From positions 1 through 40,167 of the forward strand of contig NZHT01000045.1 in NCBI GenBank assembly GCA_002691385.1: 40,167 bases of DNA, read 5' to 3'. Every line of letters begins with the position of its first letter. Position 1 is the first letter of the stretch. Shown one piece after another: positions 17,556 through 24,913 of the stretch. The notes under the pieces are model-generated. The model searched no databases. It had not been told where the DNA came from and saw only the letters and a list, made by a program, of their open reading frames with translations. The DNA is from Flammeovirgaceae bacterium (lineage in GTDB: Bacteria > Bacteroidota > Bacteroidia > Cytophagales > Cyclobacteriaceae). A program made the translations under genes and the position numbers.

Positions 17556-18950
17556 TTATATATGCACATTAAACATCTGTTTTTTTTTGATAATTTGACT
17601 GACTCTTCTTGGAACCATTTGTTCCCATTTTTGATCTCCTTTTTTAATTAAGGACAGTACTTCATCTGAAACAATAGATAACCAACGAGTTTTAGCACCC
17701 TTCATACCGACTATTCTTTTATTGGAAATAAGAAATTTATAAAGATCGATGAGGTGAGGAGCTGGAACAAAGTCTTGGATAGATTTAATCTTGTTATCAA
17801 TCAAGGCAGGATAAACGTAAATTTTTACATTGAGCGCAAATAGTTGACCAAAAGACTCAATGATTCCTCCTTTTAAATTTTCATAATAGGATTCATCAAA
17901 AATGTCTTCAAGATTCCCCAAACCACAAATAATTCGTAACTTCATCCGCTGAGTTATATTGGATAAATAAGAAGCTAGCTTATAATGCTCACGATAATTT
18001 GATATTAAAACGGTTTGCCCTAATGCACATAATAAATCTACGCGATCTAAATAATCCGCCTCATCGATTTCACCTGCTAAAGTCAAATCATGAAGTGCTA
18101 ATTCTGTAATCGCAAGAAGATGAGTTGTTTCCATTTCTGATTCTTCCTTAATGACTTTTAGGCCGCTAAGCATCATATCTACGTTGACATTGGTTACAGG
18201 TCTAAATCTCCCTCTCAGGACTAATACGTTTTTCTTATATAAAGCTTCAGATGCTTGAAGTACGTTTCCCTCGGGCCCAAACATAGCTGACTGCGAGAGT
18301 CCATTTTTGACCAAGAGTAAACTCATCAATCTATTGTCAATGTGTTCAAAGTCAGGACCCGTTATTGAAAACATATCTATCTGAAACCGATCTTGGTCTA
18401 AATTATCTGCTAAGGCCAGAATAATTTTTTCAGTATTGTCATAGCTAAAGCATGCATGTATCAAATTTACACCTAGCATACCTAGGAGTAGTTGCTGCCA
18501 TTGAGCATCTTTATCTAATAATTGAACATGAATAATACAATTATTTGGAGGAGTTAAGGCATGCTTTTGGAATCTCAATCCAATCCATCCATGGCTATCA
18601 TTGGTCTTGCTAAAGTTTAAAGTTTCCACCGTATTAGCGAAGGCAAAGAATTTCGAGAAGGGTGCTCGTTTTGTCAAGCGCTCAGCTAAGAGATTGTATT
18701 CTCGGCTGAGCATTTTATCTAGTTTGTCCTCACAAACATATTTTTTAGATTTCCCATAAATGGCATCACTAAAAGTCATGTCATAGGCTGACATGGTCTT
18801 GGCAATAGTTCCTGAAGCAGCACCTGCCTTAAAAAAATGATTGGCTACCTCTTGTCCACCACCTATCTCAGCAATTGTTCCATAGATTTCAGCATTTAAA
18901 TTCAGTTTTAGAGCCTTTTCTTTTGTCGTTAGTGTTTTGTATGCCTCCAT
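17556..18950 (-). CDS. Conserved protein of unknown function (often mis-labelled nicotinate-nucleotide adenylyltransferase)
   Basis: A 464-residue soluble protein, with no signal peptide or membrane segment. It starts KEKALKLNLNAEIYGTIAEIGGGQEVANHFFKAGAASGTIAKTMSAYDMTFSDAIYG, a motif I recognise from a family shared by Bacteroidota and cyanobacteria. Databases give members names such as nicotinate-nucleotide adenylyltransferase or TonB-related protein. I see neither an HxGH nucleotidyltransferase motif nor a TonB motif in the sequence, so those names are not supported. The C-terminal part (PAPHLIDLYKFLISNKRIVGMKGAKTRWLSI) is also conserved in my memory of the family. It has its own promoter box (18967-18974). 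Function unknown; neighbours (symporter, acyl-CoA dehydrogenase) do not indicate one. Confidence 0.75.
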   Translation of the reverse strand: MEAYKTLTTKEKALKLNLNAEIYGTIAEIGGGQEVANHFFKAGAASGTIAKTMSAYDMTFSDAIYGKSKKYVCEDKLDKMLSREYNLLAERLTKRAPFSKFFAFANTVETLNFSKTNDSHGWIGLRFQKHALTPPNNCIIHVQLLDKDAQWQQLLLGMLGVNLIHACFSYDNTEKIILALADNLDQDRFQIDMFSITGPDFEHIDNRLMSLLLVKNGLSQSAMFGPEGNVLQASEALYKKNVLVLRGRFRPVTNVNVDMMLSGLKVIKEESEMETTHLLAITELALHDLTLAGEIDEADYLDRVDLLCALGQTVLISNYREHYKLASYLSNITQRMKLRIICGLGNLEDIFDESYYENLKGGIIESFGQLFALNVKIYVYPALIDNKIKSIQDFVPAPHLIDLYKFLISNKRIVGMKGAKTRWLSIVSDEVLSLIKKGDQKWEQMVPRRVSQIIKKKQMFNVHI

Positions 18951-18966
18951 AAATTAATATATTCTA

Positions 18967-18974
18967 CAAAAGTA
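18967..18974 (-). promoter_or_regulatory. Predicted -7 box for the gene at 17556-18950
   Basis: Minus-strand TACTTTTG, a perfect TAnnTTTG. The predicted start near 18960 gives a leader of about ten bases. A degenerate -33 (TTTA) is 16 bases upstream. Confidence 0.5.
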
Positions 18975-19044
18975 GGATCTTTACTTTATTTAAAGATATT
19001 TAGTTATGAATTTTAGAAACAGATTAATAATACCTTTTGTTGAA

Positions 19045-20844
19045 TTAAGAATAGAGTGTATAAGGGAATTTATTTTGCAGGATCATCTCATCTGCAATAT
19101 TTCGAGAAAGCTTAGTTGTACTCTCATGATGATATGCCGTTAATTTGTTCATGACGGTCAATAGTGAGTCCAATTCTTTATCTTCATCTATCATGCAAGC
19201 TAAGGCTTCATAACCTGCATTTTTTGACTTTCTGACAGCATTATATAAGTAGAGCTTGGTAAGATTTATAAATAATTCAGCAGATGCTGCTCCAGACTGA
19301 TTAATTAACTTTAACGTCCTGAGTAAAGTAGATTCAGCAACATAAGTTTCAATGACCATCTCTGAAATATTAATGAGAACTTCTTGTTCTTCATTGATTT
19401 TGGTTCCAAAACTATTAAGCGCTTTGCTTACAATCATTAAAGTGGCTTTTTTGAGATCCTTAATTGCTTTGTATTCTTTTGATAGCGGGGCCGCATCAAA
19501 AGAACCTTCATGAATCATGCCTGTATTGAAGAAATCAAGTTCATCGTTTAAATTAAATATACCTTTCGCAATCTTTTTAATAATCATCTCCACCAAAAGT
19601 ATCCTATTTATTTCATTTGTCCCCTCATAAATCTTAGCGATCCGGGCATCTCTATAAGCCCGAGCCATGGGGGCTTCTTCTGAAAAACCCATGCCACCAT
19701 ATACTTGAACTCCTTGATCAGCGATCTCATTCAAAACATCAGATCCGTGTACCTTTATAATAGCTGCTTCAATTGCGAATTCTTCAACGCCCTTAAGTTT
19801 GGCCTCATCTTCTGAATATCCTTGTTCGAGTAAAATATGAACTTGATCATCTATGTCTTGCCCTGCACGATAGGAAGCAGACTCGATGCCAAAGGTTTTA
19901 GAGGCCATTTGAGATAATTTTTGTTTTATGGCACCGAATGAAGAAATGGACAAGCCAAATTGTTTTCGATCATTTGCATATTGGGTTGATTGATTTGCAA
20001 TTTGTTTGCAGGCGTTAATTACACCGCAACCCAATTTAATCCTACCTATGTTTAAAATATTAACTGCAATTTTAAATCCGTTTTGACGACTTGAAAGCAT
20101 ATTTTCAACAGGTACTTTTGTATCGTTAAAAAATACTTGACGGGTAGAAGATCCTTTAATTCCCATCTTTCGTTCCTCTTCGTTCATGGTAATTCCACCA
20201 AAGGATTTTTCTATGATAAAGGCGGTAAGATTCTTATCATTTTCAATTTTGGCAAAAACAATAAATAAATCAGCAAATCCAGCATTTGAAATCCACATTT
20301 TCTGACCATTAATCAAATAATGCTGTTGGTCTTCAGATAAAATAGCTTTTGTTTTTGCTGCATTGGCATCGGAGCCTGAATCTGGTTCTGTGAGACAATA
20401 GCAGGCCTTCCATTCACCAGATGATAGTCTCGGTAAATATTTTTCTTTTTGAGTATTATCACCATAGTATAAGATGGGCAAAGTTCCAATTCCCGTATGG
20501 GCCCCAAATGCCGTAGTAAATGATCCTGTGGATGCAACGATGTCAGCAATTAACATACCCGTGTTAAAGCTCATACCTAAACCACCATATTTTTCAGGGA
20601 TACATACTCCCAAGAGGCCTAATTCTCCGGCTTTGCTCATGATTGAAGGCATAAGTCCTTCCTCTAAGGCATCTATTCTATTAACAATTGGGAATACTTC
20701 TTTATCGATAAAGTCTTGTGTGGCCTTAGCCATCATTTTTTGCTCATCATTAAATTCTTCAGGAATAAATATTTCTGTAAAATGTGGATGATTGAATAAA
20801 AAACCTCCTCCTTTAACAATGTTTTTCTCTAATGCCTTTCCCAT
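19045..20844 (-). CDS. Acyl-CoA dehydrogenase (long form, about 600 residues)
   Basis: FAD-dependent first step of fatty-acid beta-oxidation: acyl-CoA to trans-2-enoyl-CoA. The 599 residues include the N-terminal helical domain, CYCLTEPDSGSDANAAKT (about 148-164, FAD and substrate contacts), MWISNAGFADLFIVFAK (beta domain), the CoA-binding QYANDRKQFG (288-297), QVYGGMGFSEE (380-390), and the catalytic base in IYEGTNEINRI (Glu407). About 180 residues follow the usual end of the fold, as in VLCAD/ACAD9-like enzymes and the common long Bacteroidota form. No electron-transfer flavoprotein or thiolase gene is adjacent. The 5' region carries a 20-base inverted repeat flanking a promoter-like box, suggesting specific control. 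Confidence 0.95.
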   Translation of the reverse strand: MGKALEKNIVKGGGFLFNHPHFTEIFIPEEFNDEQKMMAKATQDFIDKEVFPIVNRIDALEEGLMPSIMSKAGELGLLGVCIPEKYGGLGMSFNTGMLIADIVASTGSFTTAFGAHTGIGTLPILYYGDNTQKEKYLPRLSSGEWKACYCLTEPDSGSDANAAKTKAILSEDQQHYLINGQKMWISNAGFADLFIVFAKIENDKNLTAFIIEKSFGGITMNEEERKMGIKGSSTRQVFFNDTKVPVENMLSSRQNGFKIAVNILNIGRIKLGCGVINACKQIANQSTQYANDRKQFGLSISSFGAIKQKLSQMASKTFGIESASYRAGQDIDDQVHILLEQGYSEDEAKLKGVEEFAIEAAIIKVHGSDVLNEIADQGVQVYGGMGFSEEAPMARAYRDARIAKIYEGTNEINRILLVEMIIKKIAKGIFNLNDELDFFNTGMIHEGSFDAAPLSKEYKAIKDLKKATLMIVSKALNSFGTKINEEQEVLINISEMVIETYVAESTLLRTLKLINQSGAASAELFINLTKLYLYNAVRKSKNAGYEALACMIDEDKELDSLLTVMNKLTAYHHESTTKLSRNIADEMILQNKFPYTLYS

Positions 20845-20864
20845 TTCTACTTAAGTATTTTAAT

Positions 20865-20923
20865 TATACGCTGCATGCATAACATGTCAAATATAACAAA
20901 TATTGTTATGCATGCAGCGTATA
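20865..20923. repeat. Perfect 20-bp inverted repeat, spacer 19 bases
   Basis: Left arm 20865-20884 and right arm 20904-20923 are exact reverse complements (20 of 20). Each arm contains the palindrome TGCATGCA, and the centres of the two palindromes are 37 bases apart. The spacer holds a minus-strand TATATTTG box (20888-20895). There is no T-run after either arm, so it is not a classical terminator. Position suggests a double operator for the acyl-CoA dehydrogenase gene that starts at 20844. Confidence 0.85.
20888..20895 (-). promoter_or_regulatory. Predicted -7 box for the acyl-CoA dehydrogenase gene
   Basis: Minus-strand TATATTTG, a perfect TAnnTTTG, inside the spacer of the 20-bp inverted repeat. 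The predicted start is near 20881 in the left arm, with a leader of about 37 bases. No TTTG lies at the -33 position; the right repeat arm occupies it, which fits an activator- or repressor-controlled promoter (inference). Confidence 0.5.
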
Positions 20924-21025
20924 TATAAGAAAATATTGAAAGAAATATGACTTCTAAAGCATATTTAATAGCACACTAGTTGCCAAGGGTAAAATTAAAT
21001 AAATGTGCTATAGCGTATTTAGCAA

Positions 21026-21838
21026 TTAGTAAGTATTCAACCATTTCCAAATACGTTGAAATAAATTAAGATTTTGGTGAGGAGAAACCATTGACTGATC
21101 TACTTTATCGATAGGAACATCTAAATTTAAATGAGCTTTAAATTCCTTTTTTCTCTTTTTATTTGACTTTTTCTTCGAAGACTCAATCCGTGGGACATTT
21201 GCTTTTAAATAACGTGCTTTGTTTTCCTTTTTAAGTCGATCAGCTCTCTCTTTCCTGAGTTGACGTTCTTTCTTCGCTTTCTTTTTTCGTGCTGCTTCCA
21301 ATGGATTGAATGAATTCGAAGTAATATTTGTTGTATTGGATTTATTGGAAATAGGAACTTTTTTTTTCACATTATCGGGTGATTTTTCTTTTGTTTTTTC
21401 TGGAGATAATTCAATTTTACCCTTAACCGTAAGCCCTTTGAGTTTAATTACAGGAGCCTTAATAACTTCAATATTTTCATCGATTAAGTCAAATAATGCC
21501 GGTTTATTTGCTTTTTTATTCTCTTCAATTAATTGGATATCTTTTAAATTAACTTTTTCGATATCAAGATTATTTGCATGTGCTGTGTCCGATTCTATTT
21601 CTAGATCTGGGATTTTAATTTGGTGTTGGTCGTTTACTTGAGGTAGAGGATCAGAGGCGACAACGGGATTTTCTTCTACTTCTTTTTGAAAATTATAATA
21701 CTCTAGAGCAATTTTTATTTGCTCATCACTAAGCTTAGAATTGCTAGAGGCTAATAGTTTAATTCCTTTATTTTCATAAAAGAGCTCTAATTCTGAAGGT
21801 TTTAATTTTAATTTTCTTGATAGTAAGCTTAATCTCAT
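21026..21838 (-). CDS. Lysine-rich protein with IF2_N-like N-terminal helix domain
   Basis: The frame is open from 21922, but the ATG at 21838 gives MRLSLLSRKLKLKPSELELFYENKGI, which looks like the small IF2_N helical module at the N-terminus of bacterial initiation factor 2 (R-L-x-x-L-x-R-x-L at the start, then a helix and a GI turn). I chose that start, giving 270 residues. The middle is acidic and low-complexity. About 60 residues near 190-250 are very basic (RKKKAKKERQLRKERADRLKKENKARYLK), typical of RNA or ribosome contact. It ends FQRIWKWLNTY. A role at the ribosome or on nucleic acid is plausible but unproven. It is divergent from the TetR gene at 21965. Confidence 0.65.
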   Translation of the reverse strand: MRLSLLSRKLKLKPSELELFYENKGIKLLASSNSKLSDEQIKIALEYYNFQKEVEENPVVASDPLPQVNDQHQIKIPDLEIESDTAHANNLDIEKVNLKDIQLIEENKKANKPALFDLIDENIEVIKAPVIKLKGLTVKGKIELSPEKTKEKSPDNVKKKVPISNKSNTTNITSNSFNPLEAARKKKAKKERQLRKERADRLKKENKARYLKANVPRIESSKKKSNKKRKKEFKAHLNLDVPIDKVDQSMVSPHQNLNLFQRIWKWLNTY

Positions 21839-21964
21839 GGTTGAAAATACGAATAAGTATTTAAATTTAAATGACAAGTAGGAATTTTGCCCAAAAATGA
21901 GCAAAAAACTGTATCTTTTCACAAAATATTATGTCTTTAATTTTTATTTAATTTCTTTGTAGCG

Positions 21965-22600
21965 ATGAGTAGAAGGAGACAAGAAATAATAGACCGCGCA
22001 CTTAAGTTATTTAACGAAAAAGGTTTTCATAATGTGAGCATAAAACAAATTGCGGATAGTTTATCTATCAGTCCTGGAAATCTCACTTATTATTTTACAA
22101 AAAAAACAGATTTATTAAAGGCCATTCAACATCAGTTGATCCAGGAAACGTCCATAGATATTATGCCTAGTGGATACATTACGCTTTATCATTTTGAAGA
22201 AATTTTCAAAAGTTATAGTCAGATACAGGCTAAATACCATTTTTACTACAATAATCTTCAATACATTTTCAAAACTTTTCCCGAAATCACAAAAAGTTAT
22301 CGTATTATTACTCGAAAAAGGTTTCGAGATGCCAAATTATTAATTAATTATTATATCAAAACAGGGAGATTGAAACCAGAAAATGAAAAAATCAATTATG
22401 CATATTTCATTCGTACCATATGGATGATCAGTGTATTTTGGAAAACTCATAGTTTAATGACCGCAGATGCATTTAGAGATAACCCATCCCAACTTGATAT
22501 TTTGTGGAGTAATGCTATTCCTTTAATGACAGAAAAAGGCTATCATGAATATCTTGAAATCATAAAATTTTCCTTTTCAGAGGTAGTAGCTAAAGTGTAA
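21965..22600 (+). CDS. TetR/AcrR-family transcriptional regulator
   Basis: A 211-residue cytoplasmic DNA-binding protein, likely a dimeric repressor released by a small ligand. The N-terminal helix-turn-helix reads RRQEIIDRALKLFNEKGFHNVSIKQIADSLSISPGNLTYYFTKKTDLLKAI (residues about 4-54), the standard TetR pattern. The C-terminal ligand domain is helical and aromatic-rich (YSQIQAKYHFYYNNLQYIFKTFPEI), a type common in Bacteroidota. The target is unknown. The IF2_N-like gene is divergent 126 bases away, and the acyl-CoA dehydrogenase promoter with its inverted repeat is about 1 kb away. The TGCATGCA palindrome of that repeat does not recur in the TetR gene's own upstream region. Convergent with the symporter gene, gap nine bases. 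Confidence 0.93.
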   Translation: MSRRRQEIIDRALKLFNEKGFHNVSIKQIADSLSISPGNLTYYFTKKTDLLKAIQHQLIQETSIDIMPSGYITLYHFEEIFKSYSQIQAKYHFYYNNLQYIFKTFPEITKSYRIITRKRFRDAKLLINYYIKTGRLKPENEKINYAYFIRTIWMISVFWKTHSLMTADAFRDNPSQLDILWSNAIPLMTEKGYHEYLEIIKFSFSEVVAKV

Positions 22601-22609
22601 AATAGTCTT

Positions 22610-24091
22610 TTATAAGTCCATAGCAGCTTCAACATTCTTATTAATAACGGGTTTTTTAGAGAGAATCGAAATGCTTATAAATAGAAGCATAGAAATAATG
22701 AGGGATATTGCGCCAATATCAATAGCATAGGGGACCTTGATATTTAATATTTTCACGCTGAAATTGATCGAGAGACTAGAAATGATGCAGACATTAGCAG
22801 CCATAGGTGTGGCACGTTTCCAATTAAATCCAATGACGACTACTGGGACAATGGCTGCAGCAAAAGTACCCCAACCAAAAGCTCCTAAAATAGCGACTAA
22901 ATCTCCAGAATAACGAGCAAATAGGGCGGAAATAACTGTTAATATTAAAGTAACTAGACGTGCCCAAAAGAGATCATTTTTAATTTTAACCCCGAGGGCA
23001 TCGGGAATATCATGCATAATTGCTGCAGTACCAATATTTAAAAAGCCATCGGCTGTAGACATGATGGCAGCAAAAAGACCTGCAAAAACAAGACCAGCCA
23101 ATATGGGATTAGTATAATATTGTAGATATACTGAAGCAGCCATATCCGCATTTGATAATTCAGGGTGCATCCCATTAATAACTAGTGCTCTCATAGCTAA
23201 ACCAATTGACAACCATAGAAGAGCAGAAAAAAAATATCCTACGATTGAAGTGGGTAGAATATATTTTGCATCCGAGATGTTTTTATACATCATCATTTTC
23301 GTAATCACATGTGGCTGTCCAGCACCACCCATCATAAAGATAAAAAGCCATGATAATGCCCCAAAAGCACCTAGAGTACCCCAAGGTCCAATCGCTCCGG
23401 CATCATCTTGAGCGATGATTTGACTTATCTCTTGAAAGCCTCCTTCAAATAAATTGATTACACTAAAAAAAATTAGAAGAGCACCAAATATCATGATAGC
23501 ACCTTGGACAAGATCAGTGTAAACAGAGGCAACAATACCCCCAGTAATACTATAAAAAACTAAGATTGAACACGAGATGAACATGCAATAACCAATGCTG
23601 ATAGATTCAATTAAGCTAGAGGCATTTAATATTTCTTGTAATACAATGGACATCGCTAATATTTGGGTAGCTAAATAACCTAATACACCCAAAATGATGG
23701 CTAAAGCCATGAGTCCCTGAGTAAAAGCATTATCATATCTTAATCTGACTATATCAGGTAACGAAATTGGGTTGCCAATTTCAGCAAACAATCTCAAACG
23801 TTTTGCAAGTAAAAAAAAGGACAAATTAAATCCCATGATCACGCACACAAACATCCATACGGAGCTCATTCCCATTTTATATACAAGGGCAGGTCCCCCG
23901 ACAAACCCAAAACCACTCAAGAGACTTGAAAAAACAGCAAACCCAGTAACAATGATACCTAAGTCTTTTCCAGCCATAAAAAAATCCTGAGTAGATTTAG
24001 TTTTTCGAAGCGCCCAAATACCAACTAAAATAGTTAATAGCATGTAAGCTGCAATAAAACCGAGGATGATGGGGTTTCTAAATGATTCCAA
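22610..24091 (-). CDS. Sodium:solute symporter (SSS family)
   Basis: Inner-membrane Na+-driven symporter of the SSS/LeuT-fold superfamily, 493 residues with about thirteen hydrophobic segments. The start is typical (ILGFIAAYMLLTILVGIWALRKTKSTQDFFMAGKDLG). The family signature region includes GGIVASVYTDLVQGAIMIFGALLIFF and the STADGFLNIGTAAIMHDI block. PutP-like (proline) or PanF-like (pantothenate) specificity cannot be decided. The start codon is TTG, one base after the stop of the small membrane-protein gene; the next in-frame Met (residue 17) lies inside TM1, so TTG is the only sensible start and translation is probably coupled. Convergent with the TetR gene. Confidence 0.93.
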   Translation of the reverse strand: MESFRNPIILGFIAAYMLLTILVGIWALRKTKSTQDFFMAGKDLGIIVTGFAVFSSLLSGFGFVGGPALVYKMGMSSVWMFVCVIMGFNLSFFLLAKRLRLFAEIGNPISLPDIVRLRYDNAFTQGLMALAIILGVLGYLATQILAMSIVLQEILNASSLIESISIGYCMFISCSILVFYSITGGIVASVYTDLVQGAIMIFGALLIFFSVINLFEGGFQEISQIIAQDDAGAIGPWGTLGAFGALSWLFIFMMGGAGQPHVITKMMMYKNISDAKYILPTSIVGYFFSALLWLSIGLAMRALVINGMHPELSNADMAASVYLQYYTNPILAGLVFAGLFAAIMSTADGFLNIGTAAIMHDIPDALGVKIKNDLFWARLVTLILTVISALFARYSGDLVAILGAFGWGTFAAAIVPVVVIGFNWKRATPMAANVCIISSLSINFSVKILNIKVPYAIDIGAISLIISMLLFISISILSKKPVINKNVEAAMDL

Positions 24092-24092
24092 A

Positions 24093-24641
24093 TTATTTAT
24101 TCTGAGACTTAATTTGTTTTTGAAAATTTTTGAAAGATGCTTCAGTTATAATAAGTATGTCAAAATAGCGTACATAAACAAATGATAGGAATAGAGGAGA
24201 AAATCCAATTAAATAAAGCATTATTGCAGTGTTTCTAGGAAAGCCCAAATAAAAATACGAGTCACTAATTATATTTGAAAAAATTAATAAGCTAAGTAGA
24301 CATAAATAGCCTAAACAAAAGGAGACCATAAGTGTTTGAATTTTCTTTCGTTTATTTTTTGTCAAATGTCGTGTAGATAGTAATAGACTTCCTAAATAGA
24401 CCCAAACCATTCCAAAGCAGAAAATAAAACTATATAGAGAATGCTGATCTGAAGTTTCACCTGAAGTCATGAGGCTATTGAATTGTAAATGAGTTGTTTG
24501 ATAATAAGAAGCCTCAGGTGAGACCATCAATAAAGAAAGCACAATAAGCGACAGAAAAAGCACGCCTATGAATAAAAATCTATCAACTTTTAGCTTCAAA
24601 AGATTCAATTTTTGATTTACTAAAGTACTTAAAACGTACAT
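24093..24641 (-). CDS. Small four-helix membrane protein upstream of the symporter
   Basis: Not recognised. The 182 residues contain four hydrophobic segments: FLFIGVLFLSLIVLSLLMV (about 22-40), SLYSFIFCFGMVWVYLGSLLL (about 69-89), a segment with MVSFCLGYLCLLSLLIFS (about 105-122), and MLYLIGFSPLFLSFVYVRY (about 141-159). Ends are basic, so both N- and C-termini probably face the cytoplasm. One base separates it from the TTG start of the SSS symporter, an arrangement that suggests an accessory subunit or coupled expression. It is not the usual short DUF4212/YhdT partner, which has two helices. An independent membrane protein is possible. Confidence 0.7.
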   Translation of the reverse strand: MYVLSTLVNQKLNLLKLKVDRFLFIGVLFLSLIVLSLLMVSPEASYYQTTHLQFNSLMTSGETSDQHSLYSFIFCFGMVWVYLGSLLLSTRHLTKNKRKKIQTLMVSFCLGYLCLLSLLIFSNIISDSYFYLGFPRNTAIMLYLIGFSPLFLSFVYVRYFDILIITEASFKNFQKQIKSQNK

Positions 24642-24913
24642 GAAATAAGTGAATATTTATGATTAAAAAAATAATATAATTATTGGTTTACCGCCCCAAT
24701 ATAAACTAAGATTCGATTTAGTGAATGATCCTGTAAATTTTCTTGATATTGTATCTACAACTCTGTAGAACTCATTGGATTAAATAAAGAGCAGATTTTA
24801 AATATAAAAATTATTTCGAGAGACTCTATAAGTTATAGAACTATTTTTCAAACAAGTTTTGCTAATTTGAAAAGACTAATACTACAGAAATTTTAAGTTG
24901 AATTTATCTGAAT
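24642..24913. other. 272-base intergenic region, no supported gene
   Basis: Between the start of the small membrane-protein gene and the stop of the PiT gene, both minus strand. I checked both strands for RNA genes, terminators and repeats and found none. A minus-strand open stretch (about 24668-24768) would encode EFYRVVDTISRKFTGSFTKS and LYWGGKPIII without a start codon; it could be a relic of an older gene but matches nothing I know. Confidence 0.4.

Noticed and set aside
20313-20791. Open frames overlapping the acyl-CoA dehydrogenase gene
   Set aside because: Overlap fully with conserved dehydrogenase motifs in the true frame.
20865-20923. Reading the 20-bp inverted repeat as a rho-independent terminator
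   Set aside because: No T-run follows either arm on either strand, and the 19-base loop is long for a terminator.
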